Made by a program: the position numbers and the translations under genes. From Pseudoxanthomonas sp. F37 (GTDB lineage Bacteria; Pseudomonadota; Gammaproteobacteria; Xanthomonadales; Xanthomonadaceae): a DNA stretch of 64,000 bases. Location of the stretch: contig NZ_CP095187.1 in NCBI RefSeq assembly GCF_022965755.1, forward strand, positions 248,001 through 312,000, read 5' to 3'. Position 1 is the stretch's first letter, and the number at the start of each line of letters is the position of its first letter. Positions 45,754 through 53,548 of the stretch are shown here, one piece after another. Under the pieces are notes generated by a model, which was given only the letters and a program-made list of their open reading frames with translations, was not told the origin of the DNA and made no database searches.

Positions 45754-46290
45754 TCAGGCTTCGTCCGGCAGCAGCGCCAGCAGGTCGGTCACGCCCACCT
45801 CCACGCCCGCCTGCGACAGCAAGGTGGTGACCTGTCCGCGATGATGGGTCTGGTGGTTGAACAGGTGCGTGAGCAGGCCTTCGACGCTGCGCGTGAACGG
45901 GGTTCCCTTCGTGTTGCTGTAGGTCAGGCGGGACGACAACTGCGCCGGCGTGAGCGTGTCCACCCAGCGCAGGATGAGTGCGTCCAGCCATTCACGCCGC
46001 GCGCGCAGTGCCGCAAGCGTCGCATACGGCATCGCGTCCAGTGCGGCCGGCATCGGCGTGTCGTCCAGCGCGGCCAGCATGGGCGAGGCATCGACGGCGG
46101 CGGCGAACCGCTTGAGCCAGATCGTATCGGCCACCACCAGATGATTCAGCGTGCCGAGCACCGAACCGAAGAACGCGCCGCGATCCTGGGCCAGCGCTTC
46201 ATCCGTCAATGCCGCGGCCGCGTCGTAGAGGCGGCGGTTCATCCATTGGTTGTACGTCGCCAGTAATGTGAATCGTGCATCGCTCGCCAT
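45754..46290 (-). CDS. DinB-family four-helix protein
   Basis: Product of 178 aa. TLNHLVVADTIWLKRF supplies the first metal His and HLFNHQTHHRGQV the other two, which fits the DinB/YfiT metal site. DinB-like proteins include thiol transferases that use glutathione, bacillithiol or mycothiol; this one has no known substrate. AGGAG lies before the ATG at 46290. Confidence 0.85.
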   Translation of the reverse strand: MASDARFTLLATYNQWMNRRLYDAAAALTDEALAQDRGAFFGSVLGTLNHLVVADTIWLKRFAAAVDASPMLAALDDTPMPAALDAMPYATLAALRARREWLDALILRWVDTLTPAQLSSRLTYSNTKGTPFTRSVEGLLTHLFNHQTHHRGQVTTLLSQAGVEVGVTDLLALLPDEA

Positions 46291-46452
46291 GCCCCTGCGT
46301 CTCCTGTGCCTGTTGTGTGCATTGTCCGCATCGACTCGTCCAGCGCGAGAGGAATGAGTAAGCGGGTTCGCGCGGATACCCTCCAATGGCGATTGCAGGC
46401 AGGGTCCGTCCACGCTAACGTCGGCATCGCCGACAGGCTGGGAAACGCCATC

Positions 46453-47067
46453 ATGGAACGACGCCTTCTCCGGAACCTCGCTACCAGCGCGCTGATCTCC
46501 GTTGCCACGACAGGATGCCACGCCACCATGGCCACATCGACCTCATCCGGGCCTTCTTCCGCGCTGCCGGAGGGCCACTACACCAACGTCGGCGCCGAAT
46601 GGCCGCTGAAGTTCAGGGCGCACTATTTCGGCGGCCACTGCTTCGACACCCAATCGTGCGAGATCGTCTATCGTGGTTTCAGGCATGGAGCGGAAGACAG
46701 GCCGTCGCCCGCAGTCGAATCGTATGGGCGGCCGCTCGAGAAGCTGCTGAGTGCGGGCCGTGGCCCCATTCCGAACTTCCCGCCCCCGGCCCGCGTCACT
46801 TGGCGCGCGAAGGACGGGACGCCGTTTGAGGCCGAGATCGACATCGGTGAAATTTTCCGGGATGAGTTGATACGACACCATGTGGCACGGGAAGATGCCC
46901 TGGATCCTGCGACCAGCGGGACGCCCGGAATCATCCTGGAGGTGAACGATCGGACCATCAACGTCTACATGCGGGCCATGATCGCGTTGAAGAAGCCGCA
47001 GTTTCCGGATCGTCCGCACAGTGATTTCCGCGACGACCTGATCAAGGTATTCAGCCGCACGTACTGA
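46453..47067 (+). CDS. Lipoprotein, probable immunity partner of the Tle1-like effector
   Basis: Product of 204 aa. A signal peptide ends in VATTGC, giving Cys22 as the lipid site. The mature part begins HYTNVGAEWPLKFRAHYFGG, followed by a Cys-containing segment (GHCFDTQSCEIVYRGF) and PPPARVTWRAKDGTPFEAEIDIG, weakly reminiscent of DUF3304/DUF2931 lipoproteins that accompany type VI lipase effectors. It lies 16 bases upstream of the Tle1-like gene on the same strand. GC content is lower than the core genes. Immunity function is inferred from the pairing. Confidence 0.7.
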   Translation: MERRLLRNLATSALISVATTGCHATMATSTSSGPSSALPEGHYTNVGAEWPLKFRAHYFGGHCFDTQSCEIVYRGFRHGAEDRPSPAVESYGRPLEKLLSAGRGPIPNFPPPARVTWRAKDGTPFEAEIDIGEIFRDELIRHHVAREDALDPATSGTPGIILEVNDRTINVYMRAMIALKKPQFPDRPHSDFRDDLIKVFSRTY

Positions 47068-47083
47068 GCAAGGAGTGCTCGTC

Positions 47084-48505
47084 ATGGGTTCGGTCCACAA
47101 CTCGCAGCCGCGCGATGGCGGCGTCGACATCGAGATCGTCGGTGCCGAGGGTCCCGAGAGTTATCGTAGCGCCGAGGAGGCATTGGCGCAGCTCCGTATC
47201 CCCGTTCTCCTTCGGAGAGATCGTCCGCACGAGCGACTGTATGTTGCGACGATGGACGGTACCGGCAATAGCATGTTCGATGACGAACCAGAGAAATGGA
47301 GCGCCGTCGCCAAGCTGTATGACCAGATCGAACAAAGAAAGCCCGCGCGCATCGCCGCGGGCTATGTAGAAGGCACCTACACCCAGAACGGCCTGCTGAA
47401 GAAGCCTGAAAAACTGTGGGACGGCCGCTTCGGCCATACCTTCGACGAGCGGGTCGAGACGGCCTATCTGCAGCTCTGCGAGCAGGCCAAGAAATGGCTC
47501 GAGGAAGATCCCCTGGCCCAGGTCAGGATAGCGGGCGTGGGTTTCAGCCGTGGTGCGGAGAGTGTTGCGGCCCTGGAGCGCATGGTGCACGAGCGGGGCA
47601 TCCGCGACCCGTTGGGCGTGAAGGTGGAGCGCGACGCGGAAAATCTTGTCGTAAGCATCCAGTATGCGGACCGTCCCCTGCTTGTGGAGCCGGGCAAAAC
47701 TCCGCAAGTCGCGTTGCTCTTCGACCCCGTGTCGACGGGGGTCGAGGAACACGACCGGCGCCTTCCGCCCTCGACGCTGTCCACCCTGCAGATCACGGCA
47801 CAGCACGAGCGTCGCGATCTTTTCCCCTCCAGCCAGCACGTTCCCCGGGGTTTCAGCGAAGACCATCGCAACTACAACGCATGGGTGGCCGGCTGCCATA
47901 GCGACATCGGTGATACGTACCGGCGCAACGGCCTGGGCGCGCTGAGCTTCAATCTGGGCGTGGAGTTCCTCAACCGGTTGAGTGACCGGCCCTATCTCGA
48001 AAAGCGGCCCGTTCCCGATGACCCTGCCCAGTTCGTCATCCATCGCTCCGACCAGCACATGGGCGGTCTGTACGGCACGCGTGGCTACGATCACGACGGC
48101 GTCCGCGACCACGAGGACACGCTGGCGCCGGAACGGCTCTGCCGGCGTGGCGTGGTCGACGACTGCAACCGCAAGCAGCCGATCGACGATGCGCTCGATG
48201 CCCAGATCGAGCGCCGCACCGGCGTGTCGTTGCAGGCATCCCCGCAGGCCATGGACGGGCGTGTCGACGATGCAGGGGATCGCTCCACCTGGTCCGGGCT
48301 GAATGAGATCGTGGAGCGGGCGTCGCGGGCGGGTGCGTCAAACGGAAGCGACCCAATGTCGGCCGTAGTGAGTGAATACCTTCGTGGTCCCTGGGGCAGG
48401 CAGTTCCAGGCCGATGTCGCGAGGCATCTGGCGGCGGCTCAGCAGATGGAGGTGATACCCGCTGTCAGCGAGCCGGTACGCGAAGCATCCGGTCCAGTGC
48501 GCTGA
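47084..48505 (+). CDS. Tle1-like phospholipase (DUF2235), probable type VI secretion effector
   Basis: Product of 473 aa. The catalytic domain carries ATMDGTGN near residue 58, the nucleophile motif GFSRG (Ser155), an Asp in ALLFDPVSTG (Asp214) and His272 in AWVAGCHSDIGDTY, a Tle1-type triad. No signal peptide or transmembrane segment is seen, as expected for a T6SS substrate. AGGAG sits 9 bases before the ATG at 47084. A C-terminal helical tail follows the lipase domain. No vgrG, hcp or T6SS core gene is present nearby, so this is an orphan cassette. Confidence 0.83.
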   Translation: MGSVHNSQPRDGGVDIEIVGAEGPESYRSAEEALAQLRIPVLLRRDRPHERLYVATMDGTGNSMFDDEPEKWSAVAKLYDQIEQRKPARIAAGYVEGTYTQNGLLKKPEKLWDGRFGHTFDERVETAYLQLCEQAKKWLEEDPLAQVRIAGVGFSRGAESVAALERMVHERGIRDPLGVKVERDAENLVVSIQYADRPLLVEPGKTPQVALLFDPVSTGVEEHDRRLPPSTLSTLQITAQHERRDLFPSSQHVPRGFSEDHRNYNAWVAGCHSDIGDTYRRNGLGALSFNLGVEFLNRLSDRPYLEKRPVPDDPAQFVIHRSDQHMGGLYGTRGYDHDGVRDHEDTLAPERLCRRGVVDDCNRKQPIDDALDAQIERRTGVSLQASPQAMDGRVDDAGDRSTWSGLNEIVERASRAGASNGSDPMSAVVSEYLRGPWGRQFQADVARHLAAAQQMEVIPAVSEPVREASGPVR

Positions 48506-48512
48506 GCGCACA

Positions 48513-48887
48513 TCAGCGCCTTTCCTCCATCAGGCCGACCAGGTTGCCGTCCGGATCGCGCAGGAAGCCGGTCCACAGTTCGTGGTCCGGCATGCGCGCG
48601 ACCAGTTGCGGCGGGCGTTCCTCGGTGGCGCCGCGCGCCACCAGTCCGGCCTGGGTGGCCTGGATGTCCTCCACGCTGAAATAGAGGATCGAGTTCGCGC
48701 CGACGGTGCCTGCGCCCTGCGGCGTGGTCAGCATCAGTCGCACATCGCCGGCCTGCAGGAAGGCCAGCGTCGGTCCCGGCTGGAACAGGAACGCCAGGCC
48801 GAGTACATCGCGATAGAACGCCAGCGCCGCTTCGACATCGCTGACGGTGATGGCGATCTGGCGAATGCCGGAAAGTCGGGGTTCCAT
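48513..48887 (-). CDS. VOC/glyoxalase-like protein
   Basis: Product of 124 aa with two beta-alpha-beta-beta-beta modules. ITVSDVEAALAFYRDVLGLAF and FLRDPDGNLVGLMEE are typical glyoxalase/bleomycin-resistance ends; the His near the N-terminus is replaced by Thr (IAITV). The ATG at 48887 with AAGGGGG upstream is preferred to an in-frame ATG at 48908. It is coupled to the membrane-protein gene upstream. Confidence 0.83.
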   Translation of the reverse strand: MEPRLSGIRQIAITVSDVEAALAFYRDVLGLAFLFQPGPTLAFLQAGDVRLMLTTPQGAGTVGANSILYFSVEDIQATQAGLVARGATEERPPQLVARMPDHELWTGFLRDPDGNLVGLMEERR

Positions 48888-48907
48888 TGCGGTGCCCCCT
48901 TCGGTCA

Positions 48908-49294
48908 TCACTTCGGGCGCCGGCTGCTGCGCAGCAGGAACAGGCTGCCGACCAGCATGCCGAGCAGCGACGCGGCCAGGCCCAGGCCCAAGGCCACCAC
49001 CACATCGGCCACCGGCGCGCCGGGGCCGGTCACGCCGCGCGCTGCGTCCACCGCGATGCGCACCAGCACCGCGACCGGCACGGCCGCGCCGATCAGCAGC
49101 CACAAGCTGAGGAAGCGGCCAGTACCGAAGGCGCGCAGCAGCATGGCGATCACGCCCACCGCCACCAGGCCGGGACCATACAGGGCGCGCGGCAGGCCGG
49201 CCTGTTCCGGCGCCAGCTGCCAGTAGGGAAAGCCCACGCCGACCAGGGCGATCAGGAAGCCGATCCACCGCCAAGCCCTGCTGTCGCGCGTCAT
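48908..49294 (-). CDS. Small four-helix membrane protein, unknown function
   Basis: Product of 128 aa with four hydrophobic segments and short polar loops (about residues 10-26, 42-57, 62-85, 95-120). The C-terminus is LLRSSRRPK, basic and probably cytoplasmic. No domain recognised. Its stop overlaps an ATG that could start the VOC gene. Confidence 0.7.
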   Translation of the reverse strand: MTRDSRAWRWIGFLIALVGVGFPYWQLAPEQAGLPRALYGPGLVAVGVIAMLLRAFGTGRFLSLWLLIGAAVPVAVLVRIAVDAARGVTGPGAPVADVVVALGLGLAASLLGMLVGSLFLLRSSRRPK

Positions 49295-49351
49295 GCCCCG
49301 CTCCCTACGTGTGGATGCCGCGCAGCGTAGCGCAACCGCCGCCGGCGCGCG

Positions 49352-51328
49352 TCAGTCGAACATCGCCTGGATCGCGGCCAGGCCGGCGCTGGCGCGTTCC
49401 TTCTTGCGTTCCGCATCGGCCACCGGATCCGCGCCGTCGCGCTGCAGCTCATCGGCTGGCAGTTCGTCGATGAATCGGCTGGGTTGCAGGCGCAGGCGTT
49501 CGCCGAAGCGGCGGGTCTCGCGGCTGTGGCTGAGCCACAACTGGATCTTGGCGCGGGTGATGCCCACGTACATCAGGCGCCGCTCTTCCTGCAGGTTGCC
49601 TTCCTCCACGCTGGTCTCGTGCGGCAGCGTGCCGTCCTCGCAGCCGACGATGAACACGTACGGGAACTCCAGGCCCTTGGCGGCGTGCAGGCTCATCAGG
49701 CGCACCTGGTTGCCGCCATCGTCCTTGTCGTTGCGCGACAGCAGCGCCAGCTGCGCGGCCAGGTCGCCGGCCGAACTGCCGCGCGGGCCGCCCTCGAACC
49801 AGTCCGCCAGTTCATCCAGGTTGGCGCGGCGGCGCTGGAACGAGGCTTCGTCCTTGCACTGCGCGCGCAGGTCGGCCAGCAGGCCGGAGCGCTCGCTGAG
49901 CCGCCGCACCAGGTCCGCGGGGGGCAGTTCCTCGGCGTGGCGGCGCAGGTCGCGCAGGATGTCGACGAAGGCGCTCAGGCCATTGGCCGCGCGCGGCGGC
50001 AGCGCCTTCAGCGCCCCCATCGATTCGGCGGCGCGCGACAGCGGCAGGTGCGCGTGTTGCGCCATCTCGGCGAGCTTGGCAAGCGAGGTGGCGCCGACTT
50101 CGCGCTTGGGCGACTGCACCGCGCGCAGGAAAGCGGCGTCGTCGTCGGGGTTCACCAGCAGGCGCAGCCACGACAGGGCGTCCTTCACTTCCTGGCGCTC
50201 CAGGAAGGCGGTGCCGCCGGTCAGGTGGTAGGGGATGCGCAGCAGCTGCAGCGCCTTCTCCAGCGCGCGCGACTGATGATTGCCGCGGAACAGGATGCAG
50301 AAGTCGCTCCAGGCCGCGCTCCTGGACGCATGCACGAAGGAGATCTCGGCCGCGACCTTTTCGGCCTCGTGTTCGCTGTCGCGGCATTCCCATACGCGGA
50401 TGCGCTCGCCGTCGGCCTGGTCGCTCCACAGCTTCTTCGGGTGTTCGTGCGGGTTGTTGGCGATCAGCGCGTTGGCGGCGCGCAGCACGCGGTTGCTGCA
50501 GCGGTAGTTCTGCTCCAGCTTGATGATCTGCAGGGCCGGATAATCCTTCGCCATCTGCAGCAGGTTGTCGGGATTGGCGCCGCGCCAGGCGTAGATGCTC
50601 TGGTCGTCGTCGCCCACGCAGGTGAAGTCGCCGCGCTCGCCGGCGATGGCCTTCAGCAGGCGGTACTGGGCGTCGTTGGTGTCCTGGCATTCGTCGACCA
50701 GCAGGTAGCCGATGCGCTCGCGCCACGCCGCTGTGATTTCCGGGTCGCTCTCGAGCACCTGCACCGGCAGGCGGATCAGGTCGTCGAAATCGACGGCGTT
50801 GAACGTGGTCAGCCGGTCCTGGTAACGCTGGTACAGCAGCGCGGCTTCCTTCTCGCGGTTCGTGCGCGCGTGGGCCAGCGCCTCTTCCGGCGAGAGACCG
50901 GCGTTCTTCGCGCGCGAGATCAGGTTCTTCGCCATCTCCACCTCGTCGGGCTTGGCGCCGTACATCAGGTCCTTGACCTGCGCGCTGGCGTCGTCGGCGT
51001 CGAAGATGGAGAAGCCGCGCTTCAGGCCCACGGCGGCGTGTTCGATCTGCAGGAACTTCAGCCCCAGCGCATGGAAGGTGCAGATCGTCAGGCCCTCGGC
51101 CGCGTCGCCCTTGATGCGCTTGGACACGCGTTCGCGCATTTCCTTGGCGGACTTGTTGGTGAAGGTGATCGCCGCGATCCGGCGCGCCGGAAAGTGGTTG
51201 CCGGCGATCAGGTGCGCGATCTTCTCCACGATCACGCGCGTCTTGCCGCTGCCCGCACCCGCGAGCACCAGCAGGGGGCCCCTGCTGTGAAGGACGGCGG
51301 CGCGTTGGGGGGGGTTGAGACCGTGCAT
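49352..51328 (-). CDS. rep: ATP-dependent DNA helicase Rep (UvrD/PcrA superfamily)
   Basis: SF1A 3'-to-5' helicase that helps replication forks pass obstacles. The product is 658 aa, close to the 673 of Escherichia coli Rep. Walker A LVLAGAGSGKT (Lys29), the Q-motif LNPPQRAA, motif II VDECQDTN, motif III GDDDQSIY and motif VI YVGITRA are all intact. The N-terminus MHGLNPPQRAAV is the usual start. Confidence 0.95.
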   Translation of the reverse strand: MHGLNPPQRAAVLHSRGPLLVLAGAGSGKTRVIVEKIAHLIAGNHFPARRIAAITFTNKSAKEMRERVSKRIKGDAAEGLTICTFHALGLKFLQIEHAAVGLKRGFSIFDADDASAQVKDLMYGAKPDEVEMAKNLISRAKNAGLSPEEALAHARTNREKEAALLYQRYQDRLTTFNAVDFDDLIRLPVQVLESDPEITAAWRERIGYLLVDECQDTNDAQYRLLKAIAGERGDFTCVGDDDQSIYAWRGANPDNLLQMAKDYPALQIIKLEQNYRCSNRVLRAANALIANNPHEHPKKLWSDQADGERIRVWECRDSEHEAEKVAAEISFVHASRSAAWSDFCILFRGNHQSRALEKALQLLRIPYHLTGGTAFLERQEVKDALSWLRLLVNPDDDAAFLRAVQSPKREVGATSLAKLAEMAQHAHLPLSRAAESMGALKALPPRAANGLSAFVDILRDLRRHAEELPPADLVRRLSERSGLLADLRAQCKDEASFQRRRANLDELADWFEGGPRGSSAGDLAAQLALLSRNDKDDGGNQVRLMSLHAAKGLEFPYVFIVGCEDGTLPHETSVEEGNLQEERRLMYVGITRAKIQLWLSHSRETRRFGERLRLQPSRFIDELPADELQRDGADPVADAERKKERASAGLAAIQAMFD

Positions 51329-51420
51329 GGGGCGTACTTCTGCGTAGGTCGTCAGTTTACAGACAACGGCGCCCTGCTCCCTATAGCATGGCCGGGCTGG
51401 CCCACATGGAGGTTACCTGG

Positions 51421-52137
51421 ATGCGCATTCTCGGCTGCTGTCTGCTTGTCATCGCCTCTGCCCTGCCGTCGGCGCACGCCGCCGCCCAGGAAGAGAGGAT
51501 CGATCCGGCGGTTCTGACGGAGGGATTCCTGGCAGCCCATCCGGACCTGCGATGGCGTGCCGAAGGCGTGCGCTCCTATGAGCGCAAGGACTACGCCGCC
51601 GCGATGACCGAACTCAAGCGTGCCGCCTACTATGGCGACAAGCCGGCGCAGGCGATCATCGCCGAGATGTACTGGGGCGGCATCGGAGTGCCGGAGGACC
51701 GGGCGCTCGCCTACGCCTGGATGGATATCGCCGCGGAGCGGGCCTATCACGATTTTCTGGTGCGCCGGGAAGGGTACTGGAGGGCGCTGGACGAAGCGCA
51801 GCGTCGCGATGCGCTGGAGCGCGGCCAGGCGGTGCTGGCCGAGTATGGCGATGATGTGGCCAAGCCGAGGCTGGAGAGGATCCTCAAGCGTGAGATGCGT
51901 CGCGTCACGGGAAGTCGGGTGGGGTTTGTCGGCAACCTCACCATCATTCCCAACACCGGCCCGCTGGCGGGGACGGGCATGACCCTGCGTGGCGACGAAT
52001 ACTATGCAAAGAAGTACTGGCAGCCCAGGGAATACTGGCAGTTGCAGGATGCGCTGTGGAAGGCGCCGCTGAAAGGGCGTGTGCGCGTGGGCGAGCTGGA
52101 GTCGGTGGAGTCCGAGGCGGGGCCCGGCAAGCCCTAG
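51421..52137 (+). CDS. Secreted Sel1-like repeat protein, first of two tandem paralogs
   Basis: Product of 238 aa with a signal peptide (LLVIASALPSAHA). YGDKPAQAIIAEMYWGGIGV and PEDRALAYAWMDIAAER match Sel1/TPR-like repeat consensus. The C-terminal part (YYAKKYWQPREYWQLQDALW) is shared with the next gene. GGAGG lies 8 bases before the ATG at 51421. The role is unknown; Sel1 proteins usually bind other proteins. Divergent from rep. Confidence 0.75.
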   Translation: MRILGCCLLVIASALPSAHAAAQEERIDPAVLTEGFLAAHPDLRWRAEGVRSYERKDYAAAMTELKRAAYYGDKPAQAIIAEMYWGGIGVPEDRALAYAWMDIAAERAYHDFLVRREGYWRALDEAQRRDALERGQAVLAEYGDDVAKPRLERILKREMRRVTGSRVGFVGNLTIIPNTGPLAGTGMTLRGDEYYAKKYWQPREYWQLQDALWKAPLKGRVRVGELESVESEAGPGKP

Positions 52138-52154
52138 GATCGGGGAGGTCGCGC

Positions 52155-52889
52155 ATGGACGTGAACCGCAAGCGGCGTAGGTGGATGGGCGCCATTGTCT
52201 TGGCTTGTCTGGCGGCCCTGCAGGCCGCGGCGGCGCAGGAGGGGGCCAAGCCGATCTCGCGGAAGCAGCAGGCCACCCTGAGCAGTGCGGTGTTCCTGAA
52301 CGCGCACCCGGACATGAAACACCGCAAGCAGGGATGGGATGCCTATGCCGAGGGGGATTTCGCGCTGGCGCGCGCGCAATTCCTGAAGGCCGCCTGGTAC
52401 GGCGACAAGCCCTCGCAGGCCATGCTGGCGGAGATGGACTGGAAAGGCCTGGGCGCGGCCGTGGATCGCGCCTCGGCCTACGTATGGGCCGACATCGCGG
52501 CCGAGCGCGGCTATGCCGTGTTCGTCGGGGTACGCGAACGCTACTGGCGCGCGCTGGACAATGCCGAAAAGGCGCGCGTGGCGCAGGACGGTCCGGTGCG
52601 CCTGGCCGAGTACGGTGATGGTGTCGCCCGTGGCCGTCTGGAGCGGCACCTGCGCCGGCATCTGCGCGACATCCAGTGGTCGTCGAGGACGGTGGCGCCG
52701 CCAAGGACGGTGACCGTGTACGACGATCACGGCGTTCCCAAGCGGATCGATGGAAGCCGCTTCTACTCGCCCACTTTCTGGGACCCGGCCCAATACCAGG
52801 CCTGGCAGGATGCTCAATGGCGAGCGCCCCCGGAAGGCAGCGTGGAGGTGGGCGGTGTCGAGCAGGTCAGGCCGCCCGAAGGCGAGTAG
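52155..52889 (+). CDS. Secreted Sel1-like repeat protein, second of two tandem paralogs
   Basis: Product of 244 aa with signal peptide [11 protein letters not shown]. The central [19 protein letters not shown] and [18 protein letters not shown] align with the preceding protein, and [15 protein letters not shown] aligns with its end, so the pair arose by duplication and then diverged widely. It begins 17 bases after the first paralog. GGGGAGG is the ribosome site. Confidence 0.75.
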   Translation: MDVNRKRRRWMGAIVLACLAALQAAAAQEGAKPISRKQQATLSSAVFLNAHPDMKHRKQGWDAYAEGDFALARAQFLKAAWYGDKPSQAMLAEMDWKGLGAAVDRASAYVWADIAAERGYAVFVGVRERYWRALDNAEKARVAQDGPVRLAEYGDGVARGRLERHLRRHLRDIQWSSRTVAPPRTVTVYDDHGVPKRIDGSRFYSPTFWDPAQYQAWQDAQWRAPPEGSVEVGGVEQVRPPEGE

Positions 52890-52906
52890 CGGATGGGTCG
52901 GCCCCT

Positions 52907-52912
52907 TACAAT
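52907..52912 (+). promoter_or_regulatory. Putative -10 hexamer for a leaderless tdk transcript
   Basis: TACAAT ends 6 bases before the tdk ATG (52919), with no Shine-Dalgarno. -35 not clear. Confidence 0.45.
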
Positions 52913-52918
52913 GGCGCC

Positions 52919-53542
52919 ATGGCCAAGCTCTACTTCTACTACTCGGCGATGAATGCCGGGAAGACCACCACGCTGCTGCAGTCCGCGCACAACTATCGCG
53001 AGCGCGGGATGCGGGTGGCGATCCTCACCCCGCGGCTGGACGACCGTGCCGGGGCCGGGGTGGTGGCGTCGCGGATCGGCCTGCGATCGGAGGCGGTCGC
53101 GTTCGAGCGCGGCGACGACCTGGAACACTGGATCCGCGACGACATCGCCGCTCACGGCAAGCTGGACTGCGTGCTGGTGGACGAGGCGCAGTTCCTGTCC
53201 CGCGCGCAGGTCTGGCAACTCAGCGAGGTGGTGGATGCCTTGCGCATCCCGGTGCTCTGCTATGGCCTGCGCACCGACTTCCGGGGTGAGCTCTTCGAGG
53301 GCAGCCAGTACCTGCTGGCCTGGGCCGACGAGATCAGCGAGATCAAGACCATCTGCCACACCGGCAAGAAGGCGACCATGACGGTGCGCGTCAACGAACA
53401 AGGCCTCGCCGTGCAGGATGGACCGCAGGTGGAGATCGGCGGCAACGAGCGCTACGTGTCGGTCAGTCGCGCCGAGTTCAAGAAGATCGCGCGCGGCGAG
53501 GGACGCATCGATCCCCTGCAGCCCGGCCTGCCCCTGGCGTGA
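52919..53542 (+). CDS. tdk: Thymidine kinase, type II, lacking the zinc ligands
   Basis: Salvage enzyme that phosphorylates deoxythymidine. The product is 207 aa. The P-loop [41 protein letters not shown] and [11 protein letters not shown] identify it. The structural zinc of Escherichia coli Tdk uses CxxC (TICFCGRKA) and CxxH (SVCRKH); here these are TICHTGKKA and SVSRAE, so only one ligand remains. The ATG is inside the leaderless pattern. It converges with the kinase gene. Confidence 0.94.
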   Translation: MAKLYFYYSAMNAGKTTTLLQSAHNYRERGMRVAILTPRLDDRAGAGVVASRIGLRSEAVAFERGDDLEHWIRDDIAAHGKLDCVLVDEAQFLSRAQVWQLSEVVDALRIPVLCYGLRTDFRGELFEGSQYLLAWADEISEIKTICHTGKKATMTVRVNEQGLAVQDGPQVEIGGNERYVSVSRAEFKKIARGEGRIDPLQPGLPLA

Positions 53543-53548
53543 GCCGCC

